Notes: generated by a model from the sequence alone, not told the origin. Counted from the first letter of the stretch, positions 1 through 9,140 are shown. The stretch: DNA of 64,000 nt from Spirosoma fluviale (GCF_900230225.1 NZ_OCNH01000001.1:806001-870000); one strand, 5' to 3'. Numbers and translations are program-made.

Positions 1-1260
1 TTGCAGCGGATGGTGAATGGCCGAAACATTGGCGTCGTAAATAATATCCCAGAAAACCAGCCCGAACAGGCCGCGCCAGGGGTAATTCTCGGTAAACGCA
101 GCATCGAAATCCTGTTCCAGGTAATAATTCATCACCCCGGCTTCGACATGGTGGCGGTAAGCGGCTGGAATATTGACGCTGTCGGCATCGGACAAAAAGC
201 GCGTGGTCGCTTTTCGGGTGCGTTTTTTTTCGCTCAAACCTAAGATTTTCTCCCGAAAATCGGTAGCAAAATACCGTTCTTCGGCATTCAGCGGATTAAC
301 CGAAATTTCATCACACAGGGCCAGGGCTTCATCAATGGAGCCGTTTTTGAAGAGTAAACGAACGCGCCGTTCCCGTGCCGGAACGCGGTCGGAGAGTTCA
401 TAGACGGCCAGCGCCTGATCGGGAAGTTTCTGTCGTTCCAGAAAAGCGCCAACGCGGCACACGAGTTTCTGATAGCCCGGAATGGCGATTTCAGTCAGTT
501 CGGGGCGGGTTTCGTTCCAGTTCAGGAACCAGTTGTAAATATCATCGGCGGGCGTTTCGGCTTCTTTAAGTTCGTAGAACTCCTCGTTCGTGAGCGAAAT
601 CAACAGCTTATCTTCCACCTCTTTTCGGGTGCGGAAGCGGGCCGTTAGCTTGCTTTCGTCGTACCGTTCGAAGTTGACCATGCCAAGGTCACGCACCACA
701 AATTCGGTCATGTTGCTGCCCCGGTTACCAAAAAACAGGTACTTGACCATCATCTCTTCGGCTTCGAAATTCATCTTCACCACCGTTTCGTGCGTAGTCA
801 GGCTAGTCACTATTTCGGCGAAATCAAGCTCATGAAGCGCGTAGCGCACAACACCTTCCTTTTTCTCTTTCGCTAACGGCCGACTCTCTTCCGGTTCGAG
901 CGGGAGGAGGTTCAGGAGTTCTGGTTTCGTGAAAACACCCAGGGCAGCTTCGCCCATAAGCTCATGATGGGCGGATAGTCGTTCCACAAATCCTGAAGAA
1001 ATTAACGCGTCAACAGCGGCCGGAAGGTCAGTAATTTCGTTATACTGTAGTTTGGTAGTTCGAAAAAAGAGTCCTTTACGGTTACTAAACCGTACATACA
1101 GACATTGGGCATCGAGCGGTAAAGCCTCGAATCGATGAATGAAATCCCACTCGGCATCATTTAACAGATTGCCGTACAGTCGCTTAACAAAGTCCAGCAC
1201 ATAGCGGAAATTGTCGAGATAGTAATGAGGGGTAAGGATAGTCTTTTGTCGTCCAACCAT
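1..1260 (-). CDS. FAN1-type VRR-NUC domain nuclease (3' part beyond the window)
   Basis: The reverse strand is open for 420 codons from an ATG at 1260 to the window edge, with no stop. The N-terminus (YYLDNFRYVLDFV, then AQCLYVRFSNRKG, then LQYNEITDL) looks like the SAP-like DNA-binding region of FAN1 nucleases. The last visible residues (GLFGLVFWDIIYD) match the start of the FAN1 nuclease region. FAN1 proteins are structure-specific 5' flap nucleases and 5'-3' exonucleases in DNA crosslink repair. The catalytic VRR-NUC domain would lie left of base 1, so catalytic residues cannot be checked. The gene diverges from the membrane protein gene at 1312 with about 50 bases between the starts. The family call is from recognised sequence pattern. 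Confidence 0.75.
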   Translation of the reverse strand, partial: MVGRQKTILTPHYYLDNFRYVLDFVKRLYGNLLNDAEWDFIHRFEALPLDAQCLYVRFSNRKGLFFRTTKLQYNEITDLPAAVDALISSGFVERLSAHHELMGEAALGVFTKPELLNLLPLEPEESRPLAKEKKEGVVRYALHELDFAEIVTSLTTHETVVKMNFEAEEMMVKYLFFGNRGSNMTEFVVRDLGMVNFERYDESKLTARFRTRKEVEDKLLISLTNEEFYELKEAETPADDIYNWFLNWNETRPELTEIAIPGYQKLVCRVGAFLERQKLPDQALAVYELSDRVPARERRVRLLFKNGSIDEALALCDEISVNPLNAEERYFATDFREKILGLSEKKRTRKATTRFLSDADSVNIPAAYRHHVEAGVMNYYLEQDFDAAFTENYPWRGLFGLVFWDIIYDANVSAIHHPLQ

Positions 1261-1311
1261 GCTGTAAAGTGGGAGGGAAACCACATTTACATAACAAAAA
1301 AACACGCGTTT

Positions 1312-2313
1312 ATGTCCCCGGACGATGTTCTGAACAAACTAGGTAAGCAGGGTATTTTGCCACCTGAACAGCAGACGAAAATTGCTGAAATTGAGCGTAA
1401 GAAGCCTTTTTCACTGCATTGGGAGTTACGCTCGATGCTATACATCGGTATTCTGCTGGTCAGCCTGGGACTGGGATTGCTGGTCTATGATAACTTCGAC
1501 CAGATTGGGCAGGGTGCTTTGCTGATGGCTATTGCAGCTGCCTGCGCCGGTAGTTTTTACTTTGCCTGGCGAAATCGACCCGGCTGGACGTTTGCCCAAG
1601 CGAAGAGTAGGTCGACCTTTGGCGATTATGCGCTGATTCTGGCCTGCCTGCTTTTCCTGACGCTGGAAGGCTACGCGCAATACGCTTATAATGTGTTTGG
1701 TTCGCGCTACGGACTTGTTACTTTGCTGCCTGCGGTTGTGTTTCTACCGCTGGCCTATCGGTTCGACCATCGGGGGGTGTTGAGCATGGCGTTGACGGCG
1801 CTCATTTCGTGGGTTGGTGTAACTGTCCGACCGCTTGAGTTGTATTTTAAAACGAACTTTTTCAATCAGGGTACAGTCCTGTCGGCTCTTGCGCTGGCTC
1901 TTGTGCTCATCGGCATAGCGTTTTTGCTGGAGCGACGGCGCATTAAATCCCATTTTACCTATACTTACCTGACCATAGCGGGTAATCTGCTGATGGTGGC
2001 TTTGCTGGGCGGACTATTCAACTTTGACGATGTCCGGTTGTGGTTCGCCCTGGGGTTGGGCATCGCTTGTTTTGTCTTTGATCGGTATGCTCGCCAGCAG
2101 CGTCAGTTGGCCAACGCGTCGGAAGGCTCGTTTCTGTTTCTGCTGATGAGCAGTGTATACGGGTACATTGGCGCGACGTATCTGTTTTTTCATTACCTGC
2201 GCCCATCCAGCGACGATGTTTATTACTGGTATTTTATCGTAACCGGCATTGCGTTTGTGTATTACCTCATGAGCCAGCTACCCAAAGGCAATCGAACGAA
2301 TGAAAGCGTATAA
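1312..2313 (+). CDS. DUF2157-type multi-span membrane protein
   Basis: The protein has about 333 residues. A short soluble N-terminus (LNKLGKQGILPPEQQTKI) precedes about eight or nine hydrophobic segments. This is the layout of DUF2157 predicted membrane proteins, whose N-terminal region starts with a helix similar to this one. I chose the ATG at 1312. An upstream ATG at 1225 is in frame, but it would overlap the start of the divergent nuclease gene and adds residues that look non-coding. The 3' end overlaps the next gene by 14 bases, so the two are probably translated together and may act together. The function of the family is unknown. Confidence 0.7.
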   Translation: MSPDDVLNKLGKQGILPPEQQTKIAEIERKKPFSLHWELRSMLYIGILLVSLGLGLLVYDNFDQIGQGALLMAIAAACAGSFYFAWRNRPGWTFAQAKSRSTFGDYALILACLLFLTLEGYAQYAYNVFGSRYGLVTLLPAVVFLPLAYRFDHRGVLSMALTALISWVGVTVRPLELYFKTNFFNQGTVLSALALALVLIGIAFLLERRRIKSHFTYTYLTIAGNLLMVALLGGLFNFDDVRLWFALGLGIACFVFDRYARQQRQLANASEGSFLFLLMSSVYGYIGATYLFFHYLRPSSDDVYYWYFIVTGIAFVYYLMSQLPKGNRTNESV

Positions 2314-3490
2314 CGAACAGTGGATTTATAACCGCGACCTGCTGATGCAATCGGAGCGGTGGCATCGGCAGGGACTGCTTTCCGACGAGCAGATGGAGGC
2401 CGTCCGGAAAGCCTACCCGGTGGAGTTTCGCCGGACGAACGGATTCATTGAGATTGGTCTGTTTCTGTTTACAACTGTTGCCATACTGGCCTGTTACCTG
2501 TTACCCGCCAGTATTTTTTCCAGTATGCTGGACAATCAAACGGCCTACGGTATCTTCAACATTGCCTTCGGTATTGGTGTGGGGATTGTTGGCTGGTTTC
2601 TTATTAGCCGTCGGCTGCTGTATCGGAATGGTATCGATAATGCCTTTGTTGTTACGCTAACGGGCTTTCTGGCGTTTGGATTCAATCAGTTTTTACCCAA
2701 TGGCCTATCGGTGGCTACGCATTGCCTCTTTACGTTGCCGCTTTTGCTGCTGGTGCTCTGGTATTATGGCGATACGCTTATCGCCTTCTTTTCGATCGCG
2801 GCTTTTTACACGGCTATCTTCGACAGTTTACTAAAAGTTAGCTGGGGGCTTGATGCTTTGCCTTTTGTCATGATGGGCGTTTCACTGCTACTGTATAGCG
2901 GAGCCAGGCAGATTGTTAAGCAAGACATTGACCGATCGTATTACACCGATCCGCTCAATCTGGTGCAGTGGCTGTCGCTACTTGTGCTGGCTGCCAGCGG
3001 AAACTATTTTATGGTACGTGAACTGAACGGACTCCTGCTCGAATCGGGGCCGGCCAGACGCGTGTTGACGGAAGCGCCACAAATCGGGTTACCAGTGCTC
3101 TTTTGGGTGCTGACGTTTGCCCTTCCGGTCATTTATCTCTGGCAGGGCCTGACGAAGCGCAACCGGATGCTGATCATTCTGGGTACACTGGGCCTTATTA
3201 CGGCTGTCATGACGTTACATCATTATACCGTGCTCGTACCGCTGAACGTAGCTTTGACCATTGGGGGGTTGGTGCTGATTAGCCTTGCTGTGGCTGGTAT
3301 TCAGTATTTATCGAGTCCCAAACAGGGCTTTACCGATGCACCTGACGATGATTCGCCAAACGATTTGTTCATCAATGCGGCCAGTATTGCCGCTGTTCAG
3401 GCTACCAGCGCCATACCCCACGGGCCGAAAGATGACCTTCAATTTGGCAAGGGTGATTTTGGTGGAGCCGGGAGCGAAGGGAAGTACTGA
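2300..3490 (+). CDS. multi-span membrane protein with glycine-rich tail
   Basis: The product has 396 residues. The N-terminal 45 or so are soluble (QWIYNRDLLMQSERWHRQG, LLSDEQMEAVRKAYP), followed by about ten hydrophobic segments and a soluble tail of about 70 residues ending FGKGDFGGAGSEGKY. The N-terminal helix plus membrane array resembles its DUF2157 neighbour, so the two could be distant paralogues or partners. The glycine-rich C-terminus recalls the tails that end TPM-domain proteins, but no TPM domain is seen. The start ATG at 2300 overlaps the end of the upstream gene, which indicates translational coupling. No specific function is recognised. Confidence 0.65.
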   Translation: MKAYNEQWIYNRDLLMQSERWHRQGLLSDEQMEAVRKAYPVEFRRTNGFIEIGLFLFTTVAILACYLLPASIFSSMLDNQTAYGIFNIAFGIGVGIVGWFLISRRLLYRNGIDNAFVVTLTGFLAFGFNQFLPNGLSVATHCLFTLPLLLLVLWYYGDTLIAFFSIAAFYTAIFDSLLKVSWGLDALPFVMMGVSLLLYSGARQIVKQDIDRSYYTDPLNLVQWLSLLVLAASGNYFMVRELNGLLLESGPARRVLTEAPQIGLPVLFWVLTFALPVIYLWQGLTKRNRMLIILGTLGLITAVMTLHHYTVLVPLNVALTIGGLVLISLAVAGIQYLSSPKQGFTDAPDDDSPNDLFINAASIAAVQATSAIPHGPKDDLQFGKGDFGGAGSEGKY

Positions 3491-3620
3491 TGTGTATATT
3501 CGAAGGGTAGACTCTACAGGTGTAGGTGGTTTTGTATATGTATAATGATATCTTGGGCAAACGAAACATGTTGATAATATGCGGGATGTAGTATTTTTAC
3601 CCTGAAAAGACTAATAAATC

Positions 3621-3821
3621 ATGGAAACGAGCATCAAACTTGATGACCAACTGCTAAATGAAGCAAAGCAACTAAGCCACATTGAAAACACCGAAGAACT
3701 TGTTCAGAAGGCACTTGAACGCTATGTAACTATTCTGCAAAATAACCAACAGCTACTAGCTTTACGTGGTAAAGTAGAGTTCTGGGATGATGAGGATATA
3801 AATTCGGACTCTTTAGATTAA
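3621..3821 (+). CDS. VapB-type antitoxin
   Basis: This 66-residue protein begins METSIKLDDQLLNEA and continues with a helix containing EELVQKALERYV, the short ribbon-helix-helix pattern of DUF2191/VapB-type antitoxins. The C-terminal half is acidic (FWDDEDINSDSLD), as expected of a tail that wraps the toxin. The stop codon TAA is followed immediately by the ATG of the PIN-domain gene at 3822, the usual antitoxin-then-toxin operon order. By family analogy it should neutralise the toxin and repress its own promoter. No clear operator palindrome was found upstream. Confidence 0.8.
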   Translation: METSIKLDDQLLNEAKQLSHIENTEELVQKALERYVTILQNNQQLLALRGKVEFWDDEDINSDSLD

Positions 3822-4229
3822 ATGGAGTCAATTTTAGTTGATACGTCGGTCTGGGTTGATTGGTTTAGCCGTAAGAATAGCCATACGAGACAAATTAATT
3901 TACTGGAAGATTACCTTACTGAGAAGTTCCCAGTTTACACGACGGCTGTAGTTTTACAGGAAGTGGTGCAGGGAGTGCGCGAGGACCACACTTACCTGAT
4001 AGTAAAGGATGTCCTATTAAATGTGCCAATGCTTCGACTTGACCCCGTCGAAGCCGCCATCGGGGCAGCCGACCTGTATCGCTCACTACGCAAAAAGGGC
4101 GTTACTATCCGCAAATCGAACGATTGCCTGATTGCGCATTATGCCATTTTCTACGATATACCGGTCTTACATAATGACGCTGACTTCGATCAGATTGCCA
4201 GCCATACAGCCCTCCGAATCGCGGTTTAA
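3822..4229 (+). CDS. VapC-type PIN domain ribonuclease toxin
   Basis: The protein has 135 residues, typical of VapC. It starts with ILVDTSVWVDWF, which carries the first PIN-domain aspartate. It then shows the conserved glutamate in VVLQEVVQG and acidic residues in KSNDCLIAHYA and HNDADFDQIA, making up the metal-binding acidic pocket. VapC toxins are Mg-dependent RNases that usually cleave tRNA or rRNA. The gene abuts the antitoxin gene with no gap. All the acidic residues expected for activity are present, so the toxin looks intact. Confidence 0.85.
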   Translation: MESILVDTSVWVDWFSRKNSHTRQINLLEDYLTEKFPVYTTAVVLQEVVQGVREDHTYLIVKDVLLNVPMLRLDPVEAAIGAADLYRSLRKKGVTIRKSNDCLIAHYAIFYDIPVLHNDADFDQIASHTALRIAV

Positions 4230-4274
4230 TAGGAACAACCGCAAACTTACTACCCGCGTCTGCTAAAAAACCGC

Positions 4275-4282
4275 TAAGTTTG
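4275..4282 (+). promoter_or_regulatory. Bacteroidota -7 element upstream of pgk
   Basis: TAAGTTTG exactly fits the Bacteroidota -7 consensus TAnnTTTG and lies 31 bases before the pgk ATG. No good -33 TTTG is seen at the usual spacing, so the promoter call rests on one element. Confidence 0.45.
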
Positions 4283-4313
4283 GCCTCGCAAACCAACGAC
4301 CATACGCAGTCGC

Positions 4314-5501
4314 ATGAAAACCGTAGATACCTACAATTTTGCCGGTAAGAAAGCCCTCGTTCGGGTAGACTTCAACGTGCCACTCGACAAAGAGTACAAC
4401 ATTACGGATGATACCCGCATCAAGGCAACCATCCCAACCGTTCTGAAAATCGTAAACGACGGTGGTTCGGCTATTCTGATGTCGCACCTCGGCCGACCAA
4501 AGGGCGGTCCCGAAGAAAAATATTCGCTCAAGCACATATTGCCTGCCCTCAAAGAAGCTTTTGGCCGCGATGTAAAATTCGCGGACGATTGCATTGGTCA
4601 ATCGGCGACGGATTTAGCGGCCAGCCTGCAACCTGGCGAAATCCTGCTGCTCGAAAACCTGCGTTTTTATAAAGAGGAAGAAAAAGGTGATGTAGCCTTT
4701 GCTGAGAAACTCGCCAAACTTGGCGATGTGTGGGTAAATGACGCCTTCGGAACGGCTCACCGTGCCCACGCATCCACGGCCGTAATGGGTCAGTTTTTCG
4801 AAGATCGCGTAGCCGGTTACGTGATGAATGCCGAGTTGGCCAACGCCAAGAAGATTCTGGAAGAAGCCGAACGGCCTTTCACCGCTATTATGGGCGGAGC
4901 CAAAATCTCCGATAAAATCCTCATCATTGAGAAACTGCTCGACACGGTCGATAACCTGATCATTGGTGGCGGAATGACGTATACCTTCACCAAAGCATTA
5001 GGTGGTCAGATCGGTAAGTCACTGCTCGAAGCTGATAAGCAGGAACTGGCCCTTGAACTGCTGAAAAAGGCAGAAGCTAAAGGCGTGAAAATTTACATGC
5101 CCGTCGATAACCTCTGCGCCGACGATTTCTCGAACGATGCCAACAGACAGATTGTGCCAACGGGCCAGATTCCCGACGGCTGGGAAGGACTGGACATCGG
5201 CCCTGATACTATCGAACTTTTCAAAGAGGTTGTCCTCAAGTCGAAAACTATCCTTTGGAACGGCCCAATGGGCGTATTTGAATTTGAAAACTTCGCTCAT
5301 GGTACCAACGCCATTGCTGAAGCCGTTGTAAAAGCGACTGAAGAAAACGGAGCCTTTTCGCTCATCGGCGGTGGTGATTCGGCGTCGGCGGTCAATCAGG
5401 CCGGTTACGGCGACCGGGTTAGCTACGTATCGACTGGTGGCGGTGCCTTGCTGGAATACATGGAAGGTAAAGTATTGCCCGGTGTAGCTGCCCTGGAGTA
5501 G
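4314..5501 (+). CDS. pgk: phosphoglycerate kinase
   Basis: This full-length 395-residue cytosolic enzyme of lower glycolysis transfers the 1-phosphate of 1,3-bisphosphoglycerate to ADP. Diagnostic segments appear in order: [10 protein letters not shown] and MSHLGRPKG in the 3-phosphoglycerate-binding N-terminal domain, [41 protein letters not shown] and the nucleotide-binding [10 protein letters not shown] and STGGGA near the C-terminus. The gene stands alone, with a -7-like promoter element 31 bases upstream. Its TAG stop lies inside a 12-bp palindrome shared with the convergent TPR gene, which probably serves as the terminator. Confidence 0.97.
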   Translation: MKTVDTYNFAGKKALVRVDFNVPLDKEYNITDDTRIKATIPTVLKIVNDGGSAILMSHLGRPKGGPEEKYSLKHILPALKEAFGRDVKFADDCIGQSATDLAASLQPGEILLLENLRFYKEEEKGDVAFAEKLAKLGDVWVNDAFGTAHRAHASTAVMGQFFEDRVAGYVMNAELANAKKILEEAERPFTAIMGGAKISDKILIIEKLLDTVDNLIIGGGMTYTFTKALGGQIGKSLLEADKQELALELLKKAEAKGVKIYMPVDNLCADDFSNDANRQIVPTGQIPDGWEGLDIGPDTIELFKEVVLKSKTILWNGPMGVFEFENFAHGTNAIAEAVVKATEENGAFSLIGGGDSASAVNQAGYGDRVSYVSTGGGALLEYMEGKVLPGVAALE

Positions 5502-5525
5502 AGACGCAACCCTTTGCGTCTCTAC
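5498..5525. repeat. perfect 12-bp palindrome at convergent gene ends (GTAGAGACGCAA family)
   Basis: The arms at 5498-5509 and 5514-5525 are perfect reverse complements around a 4-base loop. The left arm contains the TAG stop of pgk, and the right arm contains, on the other strand, the TAG stop of the TPR gene. It has no strong T-tract but could end transcription from both sides. The same GTAGAGACGC sequence recurs at 63812-63893. Confidence 0.8.
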
Positions 5526-7003
5526 AAGCCACTTAAACCCGCCTTCGCTTTGTTATCCACGCTGTTTTTGTATTCGTGGCGCTTAAAGCTGATGGCTTTC
5601 TGGAAAAACGACCGTGCGCGAGTGCGGTCGTTTTTTTGCTGATAGATGTATCCCAATTGAAGGGCCGCCGTCGCGCCAAATGAAAGCTGGTCGGGGTCGC
5701 TCAACGCCAAGGCACGTGTTAGCCAGGGTATGGCCGCATCGGGGTTGTTCCGGCGTTGGAAAATGCGGCCCATACGGTACGTGTATTCAGCTTTTTCGGC
5801 TACCGTTGAGAATCTGGCTTCGGTGTAAGGGCGCAGATAGGCCAGGGCGCTATCTGTAAAACCACCGTCTGAGGCCAGTCGTGCCCGCATGAGCACTTTC
5901 TGGTTGGCCGATGCACCTTTGGCCAAGTAGAATTCGGCAAACTTCTGGGCGGCTTTATCCGACTCAACTGTGGTTCGACCAACGGTGATAACTTTTCGCA
6001 GAAATGGGCGGGAAGGAGCGTCGGGTTGTCCAGCCAGCCAGTGGCAGAGAAAGAGTTTATAATAGGAATCTTTTAAGAAATTACGGCCTTTGTAAGTCGC
6101 CAGGAATTGCTGAAAATGCGTTGTTGCCGTTGTGTACTCACCCTTCTGAAGATAAATGTCGCCCAGGATATTTTCAATGACAGGCAAAGGCAAATAGCTT
6201 TTGCCGTAGGGTCGACTTAACAAATACGCAAGCGCCTGTTCACCATGACCGCTCTTTTGCTCGATGGTCGCTCCGAAAAAGTGGAGGAGCAGATTATCGG
6301 GGTGGGCGCTGACCAGCCGATGTAACGTTTTCCTGTCGGCATCGGTGAACTTGATAACATAAGCCCGGATCATCAGGTCGATAAGCTGTGCTTCGAGTCC
6401 AAAAGTTGCGTCAGCCTGGGCACGCTGAAGCTCCTGCTGCCCCTGCTGAATATTGCCGTGCAGCCCTAGTAAATTAGCCACCCAACTGTAGCTGTCCGGA
6501 ACGGAGCCAATCATGACATGAAGCGTTCCCAGCGATTTATAGGTAGGCAGAAACGCTGGGAATCGCTTCTTGTTCTCCGCCAGCAATTTGTAAGCCCGAA
6601 TAACATCCCAACTCGCACTTACTTCCTTCCCGAATTTCAGCTTGACGAAGGCCCAATGGAGCCGCACTTCGGCCATGAGTACCCGTTGCCAGGGCGATGC
6701 GTCGTCCAGTCTTTTAAGGGCTTCGAGACGCTCATCTTCCCGGTCGCTGATCGACGCAAACAACCGATCATCATCCGACGTGACGAGCAGGAGCATATCT
6801 GTATAGTCGTCAACGAAAATGCGTACACCATTCCGGGTTGACTCCGTCGAAAGTATCGGCTGAGCCGGTTGTACAATTAGTTTTTGAAGGTCGCCATACG
6901 TTCGTTGCAGCTCCGGTGTCCAGACGAAATCCTGCGCTCTGCCCACAAACGGGTTGAGCAGGAGTAGGAGGGCTGTTATAAGGGCAAAACGGTACGTTGA
7001 CAC
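5522..7003 (-). CDS. secreted tetratricopeptide-repeat protein
   Basis: About 493 residues follow a GTG start at 7003 and give a clean signal peptide (STYRFALITALLLLLNPF, cleavage near GRAQ). A longer reading exists from a TTG at 7087, but that codon sits inside the terminator hairpin of the upstream gene, so I reject it. The body is helical with recognisable TPR pairs, for example IENILGDIYLQKGEYTTA around residues 280-300 and a C-terminal run containing ALQLGYIYQQKNDRTRA. It probably acts in the periplasm or on the outer membrane as a scaffold. No enzymatic domain is seen. The stop codon lies in the palindrome shared with pgk. Confidence 0.7.
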   Translation of the reverse strand: MSTYRFALITALLLLLNPFVGRAQDFVWTPELQRTYGDLQKLIVQPAQPILSTESTRNGVRIFVDDYTDMLLLVTSDDDRLFASISDREDERLEALKRLDDASPWQRVLMAEVRLHWAFVKLKFGKEVSASWDVIRAYKLLAENKKRFPAFLPTYKSLGTLHVMIGSVPDSYSWVANLLGLHGNIQQGQQELQRAQADATFGLEAQLIDLMIRAYVIKFTDADRKTLHRLVSAHPDNLLLHFFGATIEQKSGHGEQALAYLLSRPYGKSYLPLPVIENILGDIYLQKGEYTTATTHFQQFLATYKGRNFLKDSYYKLFLCHWLAGQPDAPSRPFLRKVITVGRTTVESDKAAQKFAEFYLAKGASANQKVLMRARLASDGGFTDSALAYLRPYTEARFSTVAEKAEYTYRMGRIFQRRNNPDAAIPWLTRALALSDPDQLSFGATAALQLGYIYQQKNDRTRARSFFQKAISFKRHEYKNSVDNKAKAGLSGL

Positions 7004-7085
7004 AGATACGACGAAAGCTTGATGATTGCCGGAAGGCTTAAACAGGTACGATAACAAAATAACATCAACCAACTGGGACTGAAAC

Positions 7086-7116
7086 AAAAAAAGGTCGCCA
7101 GAAGACGACCTTTTTT
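7086..7116 (-). terminator. rho-independent terminator after the zinc-ribbon gene
   Basis: The hairpin AAGGTCG/CGACCTT with an 8-base loop is flanked by A and T runs on both sides, so it can work on both strands. It lies about 20 bases after the stop of the minus-strand gene ending at 7136. Confidence 0.75.
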
Positions 7117-7135
7117 CAAGACTACCTGGGGAGAC

Positions 7136-7891
7136 CTACCGGCCACGGCCCGTTGGAGCTGGTTCGGGAACACCTTCCACATCGGCAAAAATCCGTCCGC
7201 AGTGTTCGCAAACGATAATTTTCTTCTTGTCTTTAATGTCTGCCTGACGCTGGGGCGGCACCACGTTGAAGCAACCTCCGCAGGCACCACGCTTCACCAT
7301 GACAACGGCCAGACCGTTCAGCGCATTACCCCGAATTTTTTTGTAGGAGTTCAACAAACGCGGCTCGATGGTCGTTGCCTGCTCATCACGTTGCTTGATA
7401 ATCTCCTTTTCTTCTTCCTGGCTCTCTGAGGTAATCTGGTCGAGTTCCTGCTTTTTCGCTTTCAGGTCTTCTTTCCGTTCGTTAAGGGCGGCCGAGGTCG
7501 TTTTAATCTCCTCTTCTTTTCCCCGCACCCGGAATTGCGCTTCGTTAGCGCGTTTTTCAACGAGTTCAATCTCAAGAGACTGTAATTCGATTTCTTTCGA
7601 AATGGCGTCAAACTCGCGGTTGTTGCGAACGTTCATCTGCTGATCCTTGTACTTGGTGATCAGCTTTTCAGCGTCCTTTTTAGCCACGCGATTGCGCTCA
7701 ATTTCTTCCTCCAGCGTCTTGATTTCGGCCTGGAATTTCCCAATCCGGGTTTCAAAACCTGCTATATCGTCTTCAAGGTCACGGACTTCTTCGGGCAGAC
7801 CACCGCGAATTTTGATGAGTTCGTCTAGTTGAGAATCCAGGGATTGCAGTTTGAGAAGAGCGTCTAGTTTTTGCGCAATCGTCAGTTCCAT
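7136..7891 (-). CDS. C4-type zinc ribbon protein with long coiled coil (DUF164/zf-RING_7)
   Basis: About 251 residues run from the ATG at 7891, giving MELTIAQKLDALLKLQ. The in-frame sequence upstream of that ATG overlaps the neighbouring gene and is unlikely to be coding. Residues 10-180 are an almost continuous charged coiled coil. The C-terminus carries a four-cysteine zinc ribbon (CGGC and CEHCG) with the VVPPQRQADIK linker typical of this family, and ends in a basic GRGR tail. Members are proposed to bind nucleic acid, but their function is not settled. It lies 17 bases downstream of the Nif3-like gene in the same direction, the pairing also common in other Bacteroidota. Confidence 0.85.
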   Translation of the reverse strand: MELTIAQKLDALLKLQSLDSQLDELIKIRGGLPEEVRDLEDDIAGFETRIGKFQAEIKTLEEEIERNRVAKKDAEKLITKYKDQQMNVRNNREFDAISKEIELQSLEIELVEKRANEAQFRVRGKEEEIKTTSAALNERKEDLKAKKQELDQITSESQEEEKEIIKQRDEQATTIEPRLLNSYKKIRGNALNGLAVVMVKRGACGGCFNVVPPQRQADIKDKKKIIVCEHCGRIFADVEGVPEPAPTGRGR

Positions 7892-7908
7892 TCGGAATGT
7901 AGTTAGTG

Positions 7909-9009
7909 CTATATGAAGTACCGAACCGGATTCGTATCCGTTTCTGATAAAATTACCGCAAAAGTAGTGAATTTTTTTGCCAAATGCCCGCAAATCAAGT
8001 CTTTCGTATAGACTTCGCTTTCATAATGCCCAATATCGCAGATACTTACGCGCCCTTCTGCATCAAAGAATTCGTGATACTTGTAATCGGCGGTCACAAA
8101 CGCATCCGCCCCTGCCCGAATAGCGTCGGGTAATAAAAAGCTGCCTACACCCCCACAAACGGCTATTCGGCGAATGGGCCGGTCGGGGAGGGCGGTGTAG
8201 CGAATAAGATTCAGGTTCATGTGTTCTTTCAAATAAGACAACCAGGCTGTTCCTGCCATCGGTTCGGGCAAATCGCCCACGGCTCCGGAGCCCACTTCCT
8301 GATGCTGATTGTCCAGCGCCGTCAGGTAATACGCCACTTCGTCATACCGATGGGCCTGCCGTAAGGCGGTCAGTAACTGACCTTGTTGATGGGTTGGGAT
8401 GATGACCTCGATCCGGTTTTCGGACTCTTCATGATATTTTCCAATCTCACCAATGGCTGGATTGGCCCGTTCGCTGGGCTGGAAGGTGCCGGTTCCGGCC
8501 ACCCGAAAACTACAATTTTTGTACTCTCCAATCTGCCCCGCTCCGGCGGCATACAGCGCATCCAGAACCCGTTGGGTATCGGCCACGGGGACAAACGTGA
8601 CCAGCTTGGTTAACACCTGCGTTTTAGGTGCCAGAATCTGTACGTTCGTCAGTTTTAATTTCTCCGCAATTTTGTAGTTAACCCCCCCAGCTACGTTATC
8701 CAGATTGGTATGAGCCGCATAAATGGCGATATCATTCTTGATCGCTTTGATAACGGTACGCTCTACATACGTTTTGCCGTTCAGCTTTTTGAGGCCCTTA
8801 AACACTACCGGGTGATGCGCCACAATTACGTTACACCCTTTGGCAATAGCTTCGTCAATAACCGCTTCGGTAACGTCGAGCGTAACCAGAACACCCTTAA
8901 TGTCGGTAGTGGGGTCGCCGACCAACAGGCCCACGTTATCGTACGATTCCTGATAGGCGAGGGGAGCTAAGGCTTCAATATGAGCAGCAAGCTGACGAAT
9001 TTGTGGCAT
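7909..9009 (-). CDS. Nif3-like dinuclear metal centre protein
   Basis: The protein has 366 residues. This is the longer, YqfO-like form of the Nif3/YbgI family with an inserted middle domain (about residues 125-235). Metal-ligand motifs are visible: AHHPVVF near residue 65, AAHTNLD near 98, and the C-terminal HYESE. The family forms hexameric toroids with a di-metal site. Its role is debated, with a GTP cyclohydrolase I type 2 label often applied without proof. The gene is probably co-transcribed with the downstream zinc-ribbon gene. Confidence 0.9.
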   Translation of the reverse strand: MPQIRQLAAHIEALAPLAYQESYDNVGLLVGDPTTDIKGVLVTLDVTEAVIDEAIAKGCNVIVAHHPVVFKGLKKLNGKTYVERTVIKAIKNDIAIYAAHTNLDNVAGGVNYKIAEKLKLTNVQILAPKTQVLTKLVTFVPVADTQRVLDALYAAGAGQIGEYKNCSFRVAGTGTFQPSERANPAIGEIGKYHEESENRIEVIIPTHQQGQLLTALRQAHRYDEVAYYLTALDNQHQEVGSGAVGDLPEPMAGTAWLSYLKEHMNLNLIRYTALPDRPIRRIAVCGGVGSFLLPDAIRAGADAFVTADYKYHEFFDAEGRVSICDIGHYESEVYTKDLICGHLAKKFTTFAVILSETDTNPVRYFI

Positions 9010-9107
9010 AACAACGAAGAATTCGGACTGATTTAGGGCGCGTTGATCCGCAAATTACGGAATCTACGGATGGGAAGATATTTTTTCCAGTTGCAGAGGA
9101 AACAATA

Positions 9108-9140
9108 AAAGCCCCAGCCATTGGTATAGGCCGGGGCTTT
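9108..9140 (-). terminator. rho-independent terminator after the Asp-box gene
   Basis: The arms AAAGCCCCAGCC (9108-9119) and GGCCGGGGCTTT (9129-9140) pair with one mismatch. On the minus strand the stem is followed by a T-rich tract. It lies 66 bases past the stop of the gene ending at 9206. Confidence 0.8.

Noticed and set aside
3621-4229. Toxin-antitoxin as part of a defence island
   Set aside because: The VapBC pair is flanked by housekeeping genes with no other defence gene, so I treat it as an ordinary pair.
4241-4260. A -33 element for pgk
   Set aside because: No TTTG within the 17-23 base range of the -7 element was found, only a weak ACTT.
7003-7087. Longer N-terminus for the TPR protein from a TTG at 7087
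   Set aside because: The TTG lies in the stem of the upstream terminator and the extension would bury the signal peptide.
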